A stretch of 64,000 nucleotides of DNA, from assembly GCA_020740775.1 (NCBI GenBank), contig JAHEWK010000019.1, positions 372,001-436,000 of the forward strand. The letters run 5' to 3'. Below are positions 12,564-23,681 of this stretch, in pieces. Each line of letters opens with the position of its first letter. Position 1 is the first letter of the stretch. The stretch is from Ilyonectria destructans. Lineage: Eukaryota > Ascomycota > Sordariomycetes > Hypocreales > Nectriaceae. The position numbers were made by a program, and so were the translations under genes. Below the pieces are notes generated by a model, which did no database searches, was not told the origin of the DNA, and saw nothing but the letters and a program-made list of their open reading frames with translations.

Positions 12564-12620
12564 TACAACTTACCTAACTTATACTTAATATAGTAATATA
12601 CTGAATAAGAGCTATCAATA

Positions 12621-13053
12621 TATAATAGCTATACTTATTCTGGACTGTCAGTGTAGGGTAGGCGCAGATTGTGGGGTTTAGGTCCTAGTAGGGATTAGGA
12701 TGTTGGGTATAAGCTGTAGGGTGGTTACTGCAAATAGGGTAATATAGTAGAGTAATAGTATTACGTCTGGTAATATATAGCTGGTGCAGTAAGCTAGATA
12801 ACTAAGTTATATTAATAGCTGGTAAGGCTATCTTCTATAAAAGTGTTAAATAAGTATGCTTATATACTACGGCTATTCTAATAGGCTTACTGGGTGAGAG
12901 TGAGTCCGATCTTATAGCTTATTATAGGTAAGTAAGTTGGATATCCTGGCTCACTTATACGGGGTAAGTTCGGGATCCTGGTGTTATGTGAAAAAGTGGG
13001 TATGTTATGGTTCTGCCGGTTGCGACCGTCTGGTCCCAACCCGGGCCGTGACA
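12621..13053 (-). repeat. 5' LTR of gypsy element 1
   Basis: 433 bp. In element orientation it begins TGTCACGGCCCGGGTTGG, and its 3' end is RIP'd to ...TATA. A TATAAAAG-like motif lies on the opposite strand near 12835. The region just inside the LTR (12620 downward) should hold the primer-binding site but is too mutated to assign to a tRNA. Confidence 0.93.
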
Positions 13054-13105
13054 ATTAAGGTGATGATAAATACAATAGCGGCGCCAGAGGTAGGTCTGAG
13101 CTTTA

Positions 13106-13390
13106 TTTTTTTTTTGTTATTGTTATTGTTGTGTTATTACCGTCATGAAGATATCTACTAGAGATATCTACAGAATCCCCTAAGGGCAAGATGACGTGCT
13201 AGGCTGGTATTAACAGCAGAAGAGACCTAAGTACAATAACCCGGGGCCGGGGCTGTAAGCACTACTGGCCTATAGCTCGGGCCTACAGTCCTAGACTGCA
13301 ACCCTTCTTCCTCTTCTATCTAGCAATTAGGCGGCCCTATTTGACCTATTATTTCGAGCCCGATATCCGTCAGCGGATTTTCAGGGCGGG
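13106..13390 (-). mobile_element. 5'-truncated Tad1-type LINE 3' end, copy B
   Basis: Shares with the LINE at 55816 the 3'-UTR block (ATTACCGTC, CACAGAATCCCC, GACGTGCTAGGCTGG, CTTCTTCCTCTTCTATCT) and ends in a degenerate TTG/TTA tract at its low-coordinate end, the complement of a (CAA)n tail. Homology fades near 13390, so only about 285 bp of the 3' end are present. No protein domain is included. Confidence 0.7.
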
Positions 13391-13690
13391 TGTCGGCATA
13401 CCTATATTTATTAATCAGCTTGGAATTCTCCAGTATTCCTATTCCTGCCTGCCGGCATTTAAAACCTCCAGAAATCGAGATCTATATAATAGGAATAACT
13501 GCAGATGGGAAAACCTCGCGGGAACTTATAGAGGGAAAAACCACTGCAGCTAGCATCCATTGATCAGGGCTATCAAGCCAGAACCCTGATGCCTATAAGT
13601 AGCCCGATTCTGTGACCTCTTGTAGACCTGGATTAACAGCCAAGATCCGTAGATCAAGGCATCTACGACCCGGAGGTCATAGTAGCCTAG
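13391..13690. other. No gene seen
   Basis: Mixed-composition DNA between the LINE stub and the GC-rich tandem repeat. A 70-codon open frame overlapping this stretch has no recognisable features. Confidence 0.4.
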
Positions 13691-13691
13691 G

Positions 13692-13935
13692 CCCGGAGGC
13701 CGAGGCAGGTGCTAAGACGCGGTGGCCTTATGCACCTAAGTGCCGAGACGCAGAGGTCAGGGCAGCTTAGGCCCGGAGGCCTAAGCAGGTAGGGTAGGAA
13801 GACGCGGTGGCCTTACACACCTAGGTGCCGAGGCCCGGAGGCCAAGGCAGCTCAGGCCCGGAGGCCCAAGCAGGTACTAAGACTAATAGCCTTATATACC
13901 TAAGTGCCGAGTCGTAAAGATCAGGGCAGAGGTCG
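13692..13935. repeat. About 82-bp GC-rich tandem repeat, three copies
   Basis: Three units of about 80-85 bp, each containing GGCCCGGAGGCC...GAGGCAGGT, then GACGCGGTGGCCTTA and CACCTAAGTGCCGAG. The sub-motif GGCCCGGAGGCC is nearly palindromic and recurs five times. The third unit is more T/A-mutated. No coding signal is seen. Confidence 0.75.
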
Positions 13936-14286
13936 ACGCCCACCTAGATTGAAGCTGGTGTCGTGACTGCTGTTGGCTGGCTGCGATAGCTATACCTGCT
14001 GCGAGGTCTGAACCAGCATTACAGCACGTATAAGAGCCACAGCGGTGTCGTTGGCCCCCGCAAGCCGTGCTGTGAGTCTGCTGCTATGTTAGCTGCCCAG
14101 CTGGTCAGGGCAGCAGGCTCCGATCATGGCCGGAGCCCTTGGGCTGTGGCTGTGGCTGCTGCGTAAAGGAAGTCAACTCTCTCAATCCTTCCTTTATTGC
14201 GGTGTTAGTACCCGAAGGGCACTAACTGCTGTAGCAGCCAAATTTTGGTGGGCCTGCAAAATTTTCCACACTAGTGCTAACAGCTG
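13936..14286. other. GC-rich non-coding segment
   Basis: Contains a small hairpin (GTTAGTACCCGAAGGGCACTAAC, arms GTTAGT/ACTAAC) near 14204-14226 and an imperfect inverted relative near 14270-14292 that abuts the truncated end of the pseudogene at 14287. This may be the end of a transposon that truncated that gene, but I cannot define its borders. Confidence 0.3.
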
Positions 14287-15876
14287 CTAGTCAGGAAGAA
14301 TTTTTACAGGAGAGAGTTCGGTCTGAGCTTTATATAACGAAACATTTCTGTCTTGTCCTACTGGCCTATTATGCGGTGGATAGGTCTCTTTACCTATATC
14401 GACATAGAACCAGTCATTACAAATGTGGGAGAAGTCTAGAATGTGGTGTAGTATGTTATCAAAGTTCTCTATAACCGCAAGCAAATCGGAAGGTATTTTA
14501 GGATATTTAAATAGAAGCTTTATGCCTTTTGCCTCCACGAACAGCTCAGGATTGCGAAAATCTTAGAATCCAGGTTGGCTTACCGCTATGAGAATATTGT
14601 CCCACAGTTGCTGCAAGCCTTACGGTGGTAGGAAATAGGACATCCTGAGTTGGGTCCGATAACTGGGGGTCTCGAATAGACGGTCCTCCACCTGGGGAGC
14701 ACGGCAAGTAGCTAATACGTGACGATAACTTGCCGGCAAGTGCTGGAGCCGATCGATATTATAGACTTAACGGACAGCAGGGTAGAAGATACGATCAAAC
14801 CATCGCGAGAGCTGCACATCAGTTAACCGATTGAAGTCGTAGTAATATAGCAAATACGGAAAGAATAGGTGTAATGTGATGAAGTGAGCGCCTTCAATCT
14901 TTGCGAAAATGAAATGCGGCATATCTTTCAGTCATAATGGAATCAATTGGGGTCGCTCTGGATCTGGCTCTACGCGATCCAGGGCCAAGTGAACATCTGT
15001 GTAAATATTCTGACGATACTGAGGAGCAGAATAAAACCGGATCCCAAGAAGCGCCGCTGCGGGAGAGGGCACAAAACCCAAGATGCTGTTAATATCGAAT
15101 GAAATAACCGGAGGAATTTCTTGCATGTATTCAGTATGGAGGCAAGCCTGCTTAGGTGTACCATCGAAATGTTCGGTTCTATCGCCAGAGAACAAGGCTT
15201 GCCATTGAGAAGGGCTTAAACGCATTATCTTATGATTAATATGAGGGCGAAGGATATACTGTTTATCAAGTGTGTGAGGCATATGACGCGGGAATAGTTA
15301 ATCCAACCTATAATGGTTATAAACTCCCTCAGCTTCGATATACGTTGCTATATCTTCTCGGTGCTTCTCGGTGCCATAACTATAGATCCCGGCTAGAAAC
15401 TGCTGAATGAACTTCTCAGTGGCATATTCCACATCAGACTAGGTGTTACCATCGGGAAGACCCGCTTCCTGTTCAGCGTAGAACTCCGGACTTTAAGATT
15501 CTGTCTGAGCTTTATGCTCTTCAGAGCTGACGTATTCATAGGTGTCCTGCTCAATGCTATTGGCATTAAGATCATCACCTTCCTGGCTAGAGGTAGTAGA
15601 TATATCATCTGCGGGGATATCATCTTGTCCAAGCTCCCCAGGATCGGCTGGCGCACTTTCAGGCCCCGTCTGCCCAGCCTCCGTCTCTGACTCAACAACC
15701 TGACACGGCGACCCAGTCTGATCATCTATGGTATCAATATCTTGTTTCGCTTTTCGACGCTGCCGATATTTCCATGCACGTTTCGCGTCTAGGCCATGCC
15801 GATGTAGCACGACGGGGTCTGGTTCTTGACTAGCGTTAATAACTCTAAATCGTATTGCTTCCTCGGCGAGTGACAT
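14287..15876 (-). pseudogene. N-terminal part of a dispersed fungal repeat-encoded protein, function unknown
   Basis: Starts at MSLAEEAIRFRVINASQEPD (15876) and stays in one reading frame down to 14287, broken only by in-frame stops (for example at 15493-15495, and between 14932 and 14538). Visible parts: a basic Arg/Lys-rich stretch (RQRRKAKQ) at about residue 40; a long acidic Ser/Asp/Glu-rich linker; and a folded-looking region (LRPHINHKIMRLSPSQWQAL, DVHLALDRVEPDPERPQL, FYVDIGKETYPP). It lacks a C terminus. I recall similar large hypothetical proteins as high-copy families in Fusarium-like genomes, but this is memory, not a search. No function is assignable. Confidence 0.6.
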
Positions 15877-16335
15877 TTCCTGGCTTTTACTGAATGTTGT
15901 AGAGTTTGCAATGGTGATAGCCTGATAATGGGATTGTGGTAGAGGTTACGTTACTTTAATTGCAGTGCCTTGAGGACACCTCCGGCCCTTCCCCATGCTG
16001 TTTCGTATAAATGAAGGAGGTATACTTACATAATTCATCAGAGAATCAATACTAACCTGATCAGGAAATCGTCACGATCTCCAAAACACTACTAATCGAA
16101 AAGAGAAAATCGTCACGGTCTAACGATGGCAGTCTGGATTGTTAGGTTCAATAAGCAGTTATAACAGTAATTAAATGTAATCATTTGCAAAAAAAATCTA
16201 TTTCTATATTCTTTAGGCATTAAGCTTCCGGAGAGGGCCATGTATTGTATGAAACCTTGGTTGTGGCTCTGAAGACCTAAGTTGCAATTGCCTACTAGAG
16301 TACAACGCGATAAGATATACAGCCCGCCAGGGTAC
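15877..16335. other. Upstream region of the 15876 pseudogene
   Basis: No supported gene. It should contain the promoter of the minus-strand pseudogene. A GATTGTGG motif near 15933 and C/T-rich tracts are visible, but no confident TATA box. Confidence 0.3.
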
Positions 16336-16490
16336 GAAGCTATTCCTTTCTTGAATATTTCTGAGCTAAGACTTTTCGAGCGGGTTCGCACTATTCCATT
16401 TTCGATTTTTTCTGAGCTAAGACTTTACAGTAGGACGAAGCCTTTCCTCTTCGGATTTTTTCTGAGCGAAGACATTCTTATATCAGCAAT
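16336..16490 (+). repeat. About 50-bp tandem repeat, three copies
   Basis: Three imperfect units share TTTCTGAGCTAAGAC (or TTTCTGAGCGAAGAC), each followed by TTCG/TACAG and a CTATTCC- or CCTTTCC-like segment. It lies between two pseudogene fragments. The plus frame reads FSELRL repeatedly, an artefact of the repeat. Confidence 0.65.
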
Positions 16491-16627
16491 CATTTTGTCG
16501 AGCTTCAATCCGACAATTATTCCAAACTCTAATAACTTGTATCATCGGGTAGTAAAAAATATAGGACTTGATTCATTCGTCTACGATTCTCTCACTCTAT
16601 AACTAGTGTTATTTTTGTTTTGTTCTG

Positions 16628-17042
16628 ATGAAGCTTTGTCCTCTGAACAGCCCGTCATCCCTGACCCCAAAATCTCCATATGATTCTCCTAGTGGAGAGG
16701 GACTTCCTAATCGGAGCCACTCTCTGCGCTCGCGCCCAGTTTCCCCTGATCGTATGCTACGCAATTACCGTGCACAAGTCACAAAGCATCACCGAAGACA
16801 TGATGGTTACAGATCTGTCCTGCCGGGACTTTCAGACTGGTTTAACCTACGTGGCTGTCTCTCGCGTGAAAACGCTCGAGGGTCCGATGTTGGATGCACC
16901 ATTTGATCGTAATCACTTGGTCTACGGGTCTCCCCAGGATGGCATGAAGATGAATATGAGGGGATCAGGAGCTTAGGAAACGACAGGTGCTCACACGGAA
17001 TCCGTACATCAAGAATGACCATGGCAGTGGATCAGTACGTAG
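16628..17042 (+). pseudogene. C-terminal fragment of a PIF1-like DNA helicase
   Basis: The frame 16680-16976 encodes the helicase C-terminal region of the PIF1/Rrm3 family: RAQFPLIVCYAITVHKSQS (motif V-like) and GLTYVAVSRVKTLEGPML (motif VI-like). The usual GL or GI after HKSQ is SI here. Upstream, in another frame, PVIPDPKIS probably continues the same protein. Downstream, an Arg/Lys-rich tail appears in a shifted frame (near 16970), so there is at least one frameshift. Walker A and B are absent. Such helicases occur as stand-alone multicopy fungal genes and as the helicase half of Helitrons; no Rep domain is seen nearby. Confidence 0.75.
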
Positions 17043-17214
17043 ATAATGCAGTAGTAGTAATAGCTTCCCGGCCCGCGGACACACAGCCTTCGGCTGAGGC
17101 TACCCCATGCACCCCATCGCCGCTCCAATGTGCATGGGGTGACGTAGTATTTTATCTTATAGAACTAGTCCCAAACTCTCACGGACACCACCCACCTGTG
17201 TCCTTGTATACCTA

Positions 17215-17765
17215 GTCCTCTACAATACGATCCAACCAGTACAGATCCAGCGCAGCAGAGTTATCCTCAAAATAATCCAGCATCTCTCACAGAAAGACGT
17301 CCGCAGCGACCCTGTTGCGCATGCAGATTATCAACACATGGTGACCGGTTTGTTGTCTGACCATCTCGGCAATATCGTCAATGGTGGTTGTGTGATCCTC
17401 ACATGCTAGGAGCGATATAGTCAGTTATATGGCTTCCATTTCAAGAAGCATTAGACGGACTGAGAGTTACGGTGGGTGAGCCGTGCGGAGGGGGTTTGAC
17501 GGTAAAGGTAGTGGTGGCCATCTCTGCGATACTTGTTGCACTAGCCAGTGGGCATCCAAAAGGTTTTTGTCAAAGGACTTGTGAGGGACAAAGCCGAAGG
17601 AAGAGTGAAGAAGTCAGGAACCCGATTAACAGCTGTCCCGTAGCGATCACGCAGCAAGGTCACAGGTAGGATTTCAATAGAATGCAAATTAACCTCTGAT
17701 CTCTCCTCTTGGCTATCTAACTGCAGCCTCTTATACAATATGACCCCTCTTTTCAGCTCGGACAC
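17215..17765 (-). pseudogene. Broken gene of unknown function
   Basis: The N-terminal frame 17765-17541 (MSELKRGVILYKRLQLDSQE...) is followed, after a frameshift near 17540, by readable protein (IAEMATTTFTVKPPP, VTLSPSNA). Another frame then gives HTTTIDDIAEMVRQQTGHHV and MLDYFEDNSAALDLYWLDRI, ending at TAG near 17213. At least two frameshifts and two stops are needed. A CCAAT box (read ATTGG at 17769) lies immediately upstream. The protein-like quality of all pieces argues for a real decayed gene; I do not recognise the family. Confidence 0.45.
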
Positions 17766-18300
17766 TGATTGGCTAAGCGGCTAGAGCCTCCGCACGTGAC
17801 CTCTTGGCCAGAAGTACCTCCGCCCCAGAACCCGGGGCCTCAGACACCAAACGGTATCGCACGTCCTTCTGCGATGCTGCAGGTTTCGACATCTCCGAAG
17901 CCAGGAATTGGACACCATTCTCGGGTAGTATTGAACGAGCGCAAAGCAGCCGCAAAGGCGATCAAGTTCATGGAGCTGACTGAGATCCTTGGGCAATTCA
18001 GGATCGAGCGCCAGACTAGGCAAAGCTGAGCACTGGGGGGAGACTGTAGGTACGCAGACCCAGAGAATCGGGCAAGAGCCTCGACGAAGTCTAAAACACA
18101 TATGTACATTAGTAGAGAACCGTGATCTACAAGAGGGTGCCAGCCAAATGTGGATGGAGGTTGGAGAGCAGAAAGTGGGAAATCTGGGGACAGCTGGTCG
18201 ATGTTTGTTTACGCTCCGTAATCGCGGACACGCTGTTGTGATCAGGATCCACAATGCCAAGAACCATCAGGCTGCAGCAAGGGAATGACGTCCCCTACCG
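17766..18300. other. No supported gene
   Basis: Both strands carry overlapping open frames of 80-160 codons, as expected in GC-balanced DNA, but none shows a domain or convincing start or splice context. A CCAAT-type motif at 17769 belongs to the minus-strand pseudogene. Confidence 0.35.
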
Positions 18301-18309
18301 GACCCAATG

Positions 18310-18600
18310 TCACATCAGGATGCGTGTCTTAAGCAACACAAAGAGGGTCATTAGGTCACTGACCAACGCTCGGACCTCCTTTAAACGTACTGTAGTTGAT
18401 GAGATGCCCCTGCAACCTTCAGTTAGCCGCCTCAGCTCGACAAAGGCGATTTGCAATTCGGCTGGCAAAGTGCATGTCTGTTTTGGCGTGGCTGCAGGTT
18501 TAAGTATCAGGCAGCAGTCGGTTAATACATTTTCGGCAATGTTGGTTGAGAAAATTCCGCATCTTACCGGTTTTATCCGCCTTGGCTGCCGCCATGCCTG
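18310..18600 (-). pseudogene. Possible small gene or relic, unknown product
   Basis: A minus-strand ATG at about 18598 gives MAAAKADKTGKMRN, followed in a shifted frame by IAENVLTDCCLILKPAATPK and a Leu-rich helical segment to 18310. Joining the frames needs a one-base shift, or an intron beginning at the GTAAGA that follows ACCG near 18575 and ending at CCTGCAG near 18497. The composition looks coding, but I know no family with certainty. Confidence 0.3.
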
Positions 18601-18603
18601 AGC

Positions 18604-20120
18604 AACTCGTGAGTCTTCGTATTGTGTGAGGCAAGATGGGAAGCTCAATTACGACCAATGAATAGATAACGAATGCCCGACTACGACTTGATGCTGGCGT
18701 GGTGTGCGGGCTAAGCGCTACCCACCGCTGCAACCTTCCGTGTCACCTCACAACTGAGGCAAGATACTAGGCCGACATCCAATGATTCCCCATCCAGTCC
18801 CTTCACTACCCTGTCGTAACTCTCCTCTCGCACCGCTAAGTGACTCGCTGAGCTGAACAGACGGCTTCTTAGCTTTCAGGTTGCTCGCCTGCATTTGTTA
18901 GTCTGTCGCAAGTATCACTGAACGCCCGATGGCGCTGTGTCTCCGCCGCTATGTGGTAAGCTGCCCGTCATTAGGCCCTGTCTAGCGTACGCTCAAATCT
19001 GCCTTGCTCATAAGACTCCACCCCTACGACGGGGCTGTTGTGGCTGCAGCCGGTCAAGCAGGCCGTTTTTGGGTCTGCGACAGGGTTAGCATTAAAACCA
19101 AAAACGGCAATGGATTAACGCTGTTTTCTCTTTCCAAGGGGTAGACATCTTATTGGCCCAAAACCGGGAACGTGGCCCGTTCCTGACTTGAATCATAGAG
19201 TAGATATCTTAGTCAAAATTGGGACCTACATCCTTGAGGGAGAGAGGCAGAATTCGGAACCAAAGCAAATTGGTCGGTCCTTTGGGACGGACCTACTCCT
19301 GAGGATGCGCAGAGAAGGTTGGTTGAGAAGGCCGAAAAGTTCAAAGTGCGCTCCCAGCAGGTTGTGATCGTGCCATGGCTCTTTGTGATTGGGTCCTTAG
19401 TTGAAAGATGGAGATGCAGTAGTCTGTTCCAATTCTGACTAAGAAGGCTTACCCTTGTGTCCATGAACGAGCGAGGAAGTAAATGTTCGGACTTGAGGTT
19501 TTGTCTGGTAATGGCCGAGGAACAATAGGACCGCGTTTGTGTCGATTGACCACGATAAAAGAACTGTTGGTTGTGACAGTCCTATTTAAATTGACGGCAG
19601 AAGCGTTAGGCAACTATGCCCCAAAGTCATTCTAGTTGGACTACTTGTTGTTCCTTGCCTATCTTACAGCTCTGGCTATGATATTGACCTTGACCTTGAC
19701 AATCCTCGTATATCCCGCCGGGAAATGGGGCTTTCTTTGCGACAAGCGAAGTCGAATAGATGATGGAATTTGTACGAGAAGCTTTAGTTCATGATTCTAA
19801 ATGAATTGATGCTAGAGCCCCTCAGCAAAATATCCTGCCTTAAGACCCTTATTTTACCAGCTAATGCTTTAAGCCTGAAATCGACGAGCAATTATTAGAA
19901 AAGCGGTCGTCAAGGTCGGTCATGTTGCTAGTATTGAGGCTGGGCAGAAAGTGGATTGTCAAAACTGGTCAACACTACCTAGCCTTTTTTACGCCTGATG
20001 GACGACATATAGGATTTATCTCAAAATACTTGGACTTAGTTACAATCTTTCGCAGCTCGCTACCCATTTTATTTCCGAACAATCGTCTCCATCAAGTTAT
20101 GCCCGGACATGGCATTGATC
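18604..20120. other. Intergenic, no supported gene
   Basis: Normal base composition. A minus-strand 83-codon frame at 19213-19464 has no recognisable feature. The right end forms the 3' flank of the beta-helix gene. Confidence 0.4.
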
Positions 20121-20125
20121 GTGCT

Positions 20126-21375
20126 TCATTTCGCGCACAAGCCCTTCGGGAGCGAGGCCTTGCAAGAATTGCACTTGAAGTTGTTGTTCTTGCTGGTCGT
20201 GTTGAAAAAGACATCTAAGTCGTTATCCCTGAACGTATTCCGGAGGAAGATGTTGTCCGAAGCGACAGACTTGCGCTTGAGAGTCAGGCAAGTCAGGCCG
20301 AATAGGGGACTGGTGGGGAGGCATTCCTCGTCAATGACCCCCAGGCCTATAGCCGTGCCCTTGTTCTTCTGTCCTTCAACAAGGTTGTCGCTAACTTTAG
20401 AACCGACCGCGCCGTCAATAGTGATACCCCAAGCGATCTGGCAGGCAGGGTTACTCGGGCCGACGTGATTATGACGGATCTTGGCGCCGGTAACGCCGGG
20501 ATCGACAAAGATGCCAAAGCAGGACTGCGAGACCTTATTGTGGTGCACGTCTGCGCCATTTGTCTGGACGCAGAGACCGACGCCATAGTCGGTGACCTCG
20601 TTATTCTTGATATGGACATCAGAGAAGTTGTCCATGCAGATAGCGATCCCCTGAACTCCTAGGCCCGTGTGTGAGACCTTGTTGCCCTCGACTAGCGTCT
20701 TGGTCGAGCCAGCCGTGAGAGTACCATACTTGGCACCATCGGTGAGCGTGTTCTTGCTGATGCGGGTATTCTTAGCACCAAGGATAGCAATGTTAATGCC
20801 AGAGAACTTGCGGACCTCGAAGCCGCTGATGGAAACGTCTTCGACGGGCCTCTCCACTGACAGAACCTTGCGGTGCTCGATGACGAACTTGTCCAGCTTG
20901 ATGCCCTCCCCTTGCACACAGATGCCAGCCTCCGTCTGGGGACCACTCAGGCCCGAGCACATGTTCTTGACAGCCTTCTTGGCAGGAACCAGGACGGCGC
21001 CCTTGCCGATGAGCTCGATGCCATCTTTAGAGATGGTGAGCTGCTCGGCGTAGATACCGGCGGTAACGACGATTTTATCACCGCGAAAGGCCTTGTTGAT
21101 AGCCCGCTGGATACTCTCGTGGGCGCGGACGTAGATGGTGTGACGGTGGCCGTAGTGTTCGCCATGTCCATAGTCGGGGGTATTGTAGTCTTTGTTATTA
21201 CAGCAAAGCTTATCCTTATACTGGCACTTGAGCTTATCCCGGGCTGCGGAAATTAGTAGGATAGCTTGAGCAGGTTACAGGAATATAGACCTTCTAGCCT
21301 TTCTTCATCAGAGAGAGGTAAAGCGGCAACGCTGCCGAGGAGGAAGAGCCCCGCAAGGGTGGATGTGAACTTCAT
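20126..21375 (-). CDS. Secreted right-handed parallel beta-helix protein (pectate-lyase-like fold)
   Basis: Two exons, 21375-21291 and 21243-20126. The 47-bp intron has a TACTAAT branch site and CAG acceptor; the donor is an unusual GTCTAT. The product is about 400 aa. It starts with a signal peptide (MKFTSTLAGLFLLGSVAALP), then a Cys-containing segment (CQYKDKLCCNNKDY). HTIYVRAHESIQRAINKAF and GDKIVVTAGIYAEQL mark the start of a pectin-lyase-type superhelix, followed by regular beta-helix turns rich in VSISGFEV, NTRISKNTL and DVHIKNNEV. Several Cys occur in the last third. The fold fits an extracellular polysaccharide lyase/epimerase-like enzyme, but I cannot see a diagnostic catalytic motif, so substrate is unassigned. 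The frame is intact. Confidence 0.85.
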
Positions 21376-21469
21376 GATGGTCAGTCAATAGGTAGAAGCG
21401 AGTGTGTTTTCTCAAGGGCGGATCAGATACGGTACCCGTACGATGAAACGGCTTAGGTCCGAGAGGGGG

Positions 21470-21477
21470 ATTATATA
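21470..21477 (-). promoter_or_regulatory. TATA box of the beta-helix gene
   Basis: The minus strand reads TATATAAT about 95 bp upstream of the ATG at 21375, in a G/C-rich surround. Position and sequence fit a TATA element of an RNA polymerase II promoter. Confidence 0.5.
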
Positions 21478-21479
21478 GT

Positions 21480-23680
21480 TACGTCTTCGGCTGCCCGTCA
21501 AAGTCACCCAGCCAACCTGCAGCCCTGGGAGGCCCGAGGGGCCGAGACTCCACTTACGAACGCTAGCCCAAGCTGCTAAGCTCCAAACTCGCTGCTTCCC
21601 CCGAACCAGGAAACCGAGGTCGATCGTTGCCAGCAGATTAAAGCCCTAGCGTCGTATCCCGTCCTAATGGCCTAGATGTGGTGTGCGGGCGTGGATGGTC
21701 AGGGGCGAGCAACAAGACATCATGAATTCATGTTGACGAAAGACAGTAGCGAACAAGCCTCTTTCGGCAATCGAGGACGTTGATTCGTGATACAAGGGTT
21801 AGGGGCCAGATTCCAGGATGGGCTCAGACTCGAGGTTGCCCCTATAACCGCACAACCCCGGCTTCAAAGGAAGCTATCCGATGTTGACCATAACACCATC
21901 GTTGTGAGGCGTTCTAGCAGGTATCGCGCTTATGTACTGTGTACATCGGGTGGCCCTGAGCGAGGTTGATGAATTCACATGCTGAATCTATCCCGGCATC
22001 TGGCCTCAGTTAGAGTTGAGTTGGTGTTTTGGCACAGGCGCCATGGCTGAAGAAGCTCGGGGCTAGACTCACCGATACCCACGATGCAGAACCTAAAGAA
22101 ATCATAGGATAACACGTTATCAGATGATATAATGACACGTAGAGATGAAGCAAGACATAAGGGGCTTATTGGCTTCAGTTTTGTTATCAATTCAGCGTGA
22201 AACTGCAAGACATAGGAGTCGAACGCAAGGGCAATCTCCCTTCAGTGCAGCAAATTAGGTTGTATAAATGAGGGGAAGCCTGGGGGACAGAGGGCGCCAA
22301 GAGAAATAAAATTCGTTTGATTGGTCAGTCAATACAAAGATCAAAGAGGGGTAACAGAGCAATGTCCAGTTGCGGCAACGGAGCAAATGATCCTTGGCGG
22401 GACACGCTACAACACGTTATTGCGTATTAGCTACACTCGGGCGTAATCGACAATCATCTCCTACTTCCCGATACCCGGCAGCGACCATCCGAGATAGGGT
22501 TGTAGCCACCAGCCGGTAGCCAATTCATACACGCCACGTCACTTCGATAATTTGTCGCTAGATTGGCTTTGGCCATTGATGACGCCTCTTATTAACTAAC
22601 AGCTCCTCGACTTCGCCTAGTCTCAATAACCTTAAATTCTTCTTCCCCGACTTACCCTCTTACGGTTAGAATATATTACCTCTTCGATCCTTACGTTTCC
22701 TCCGCCTTTCCTAAAGCCTACGTACACTTCACCTCACAATCACGTCATAAGCTCAAAGCTTAGGATACCGCTCTACAAAATGCCAACTTTATATCGTCGT
22801 CACGATGAGAGTAGAGGTAGACGCCGGAATAACTCAGTTCGTCTTTGTCTCGATATGTGCTTTAGCTTGCCTACTCAAGTATAAAAGACAGACACGGAAC
22901 CTGTTTCCACTTTTGGACCAATCACAGCTTTTAGAATCCTGGCTGGTAGTCCGGTGCTCGTTGAGGCTAAACGAGCGAGTCCCCCCTTGACCCAACTGCG
23001 GGCGGGACGGGTGGTGCATGGGCTATTGCAGCAGAATGACGCGCTCGATGCGTTGAGGTAGAACGAGACCGCTGATTGGTTTGACTAGGCTTGATTTCTC
23101 GTTAACCAGAATAAACCGTTATATATAATTATTGTACTTGAGCTGGTGCAAACATCTTACTACTATTGTATAATGCCAAGTATTACTTTATACTATATAT
23201 AAAGTAGAGTAAGTACAGCTTGCAGTGCTATAATACTGCAATCGCCACCAGTAGATCGGCTGGTTGTTGTTGCAGCAACGTCGATGACAGGGAGGGTTAC
23301 AGTTGCAACTCGAGGAGCAGTAGCATCACTACCACTACCACTACTACTAGTACTACAGTCAATACCGCCGCCAATATGCACGCCATCGGCACTTCTATTG
23401 CCTGCTGTTGCATTAAGTGTCGTAAAGGCAGCAGCTATTATTAAAGCTCGAGCTGCAACTGAGGTATTCTGTGAACGGCCTGTAGTAACTGTATTCCAGC
23501 TATCTAGTCCAGGATGCTATTTACATCAAAGATGAAGAAGAAAGAAAGAAGTTCCTAAGTGCCCCTGAGCTGTGGAACGATTTCTCGTCCCTGGCGCGCA
23601 CGAGCCTAGTACTTCTTGCGGCTGTGCCGCAAGGATATTGCCCTGGCCCGTGACAGCACCAGAAAACACAATAAATAGTT
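21480..23680. other. Intergenic region with low-complexity patch
   Basis: No supported gene. Around 23200-23560 there is low-complexity DNA with CTA/CCA and GTT/GCA triplet runs, which create several short spurious frames. A purine-rich tract (GAAGAAGAAAGAAAGAAG) lies at about 23533-23550. Otherwise unremarkable. Confidence 0.4.
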
Positions 23681-23681
23681 A

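Larger units (their letters stand above)
4466..13053 (-). mobile_element. Ty3/gypsy LTR retrotransposon 1, full length, RIP-inactivated
   Basis: An 8588-bp element has two 433-bp LTRs (4466-4898 and 12621-13053) and a 5-bp TSD ATTAA at 4461-4465 and 13054-13058. On the minus strand the order is LTR, gag, pol with RT and then integrase, LTR; RT before integrase defines Ty3/gypsy (Metaviridae). A polypurine tract (GGAGGGGAGATATTG) abuts the downstream LTR at about 4899-4913. Dozens of in-frame TAA/TAG/TGA codons make it dead. The segment between pol and the 3' LTR holds an extra ORF on the opposite strand. Confidence 0.95.

Noticed and set aside
13692..13935. CRISPR-like array
   Set aside because: Eukaryotic context, and the units are contiguous tandem repeats without unique spacers.
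16628..17042. Helitron
   Set aside because: Only the PIF1 helicase C terminus is present; no Rep domain, no TC...CTRR ends and no 3' hairpin were found.
17781..18260. 159-codon minus-strand frame
   Set aside because: Cys/Arg-rich low-quality translation with overlapping open frames on the other strand; no domain or promoter evidence.
20667..21256. Two plus-strand frames of about 127 codons
   Set aside because: Antisense shadows of the beta-helix gene, which has a signal peptide, splice sites and repeats.
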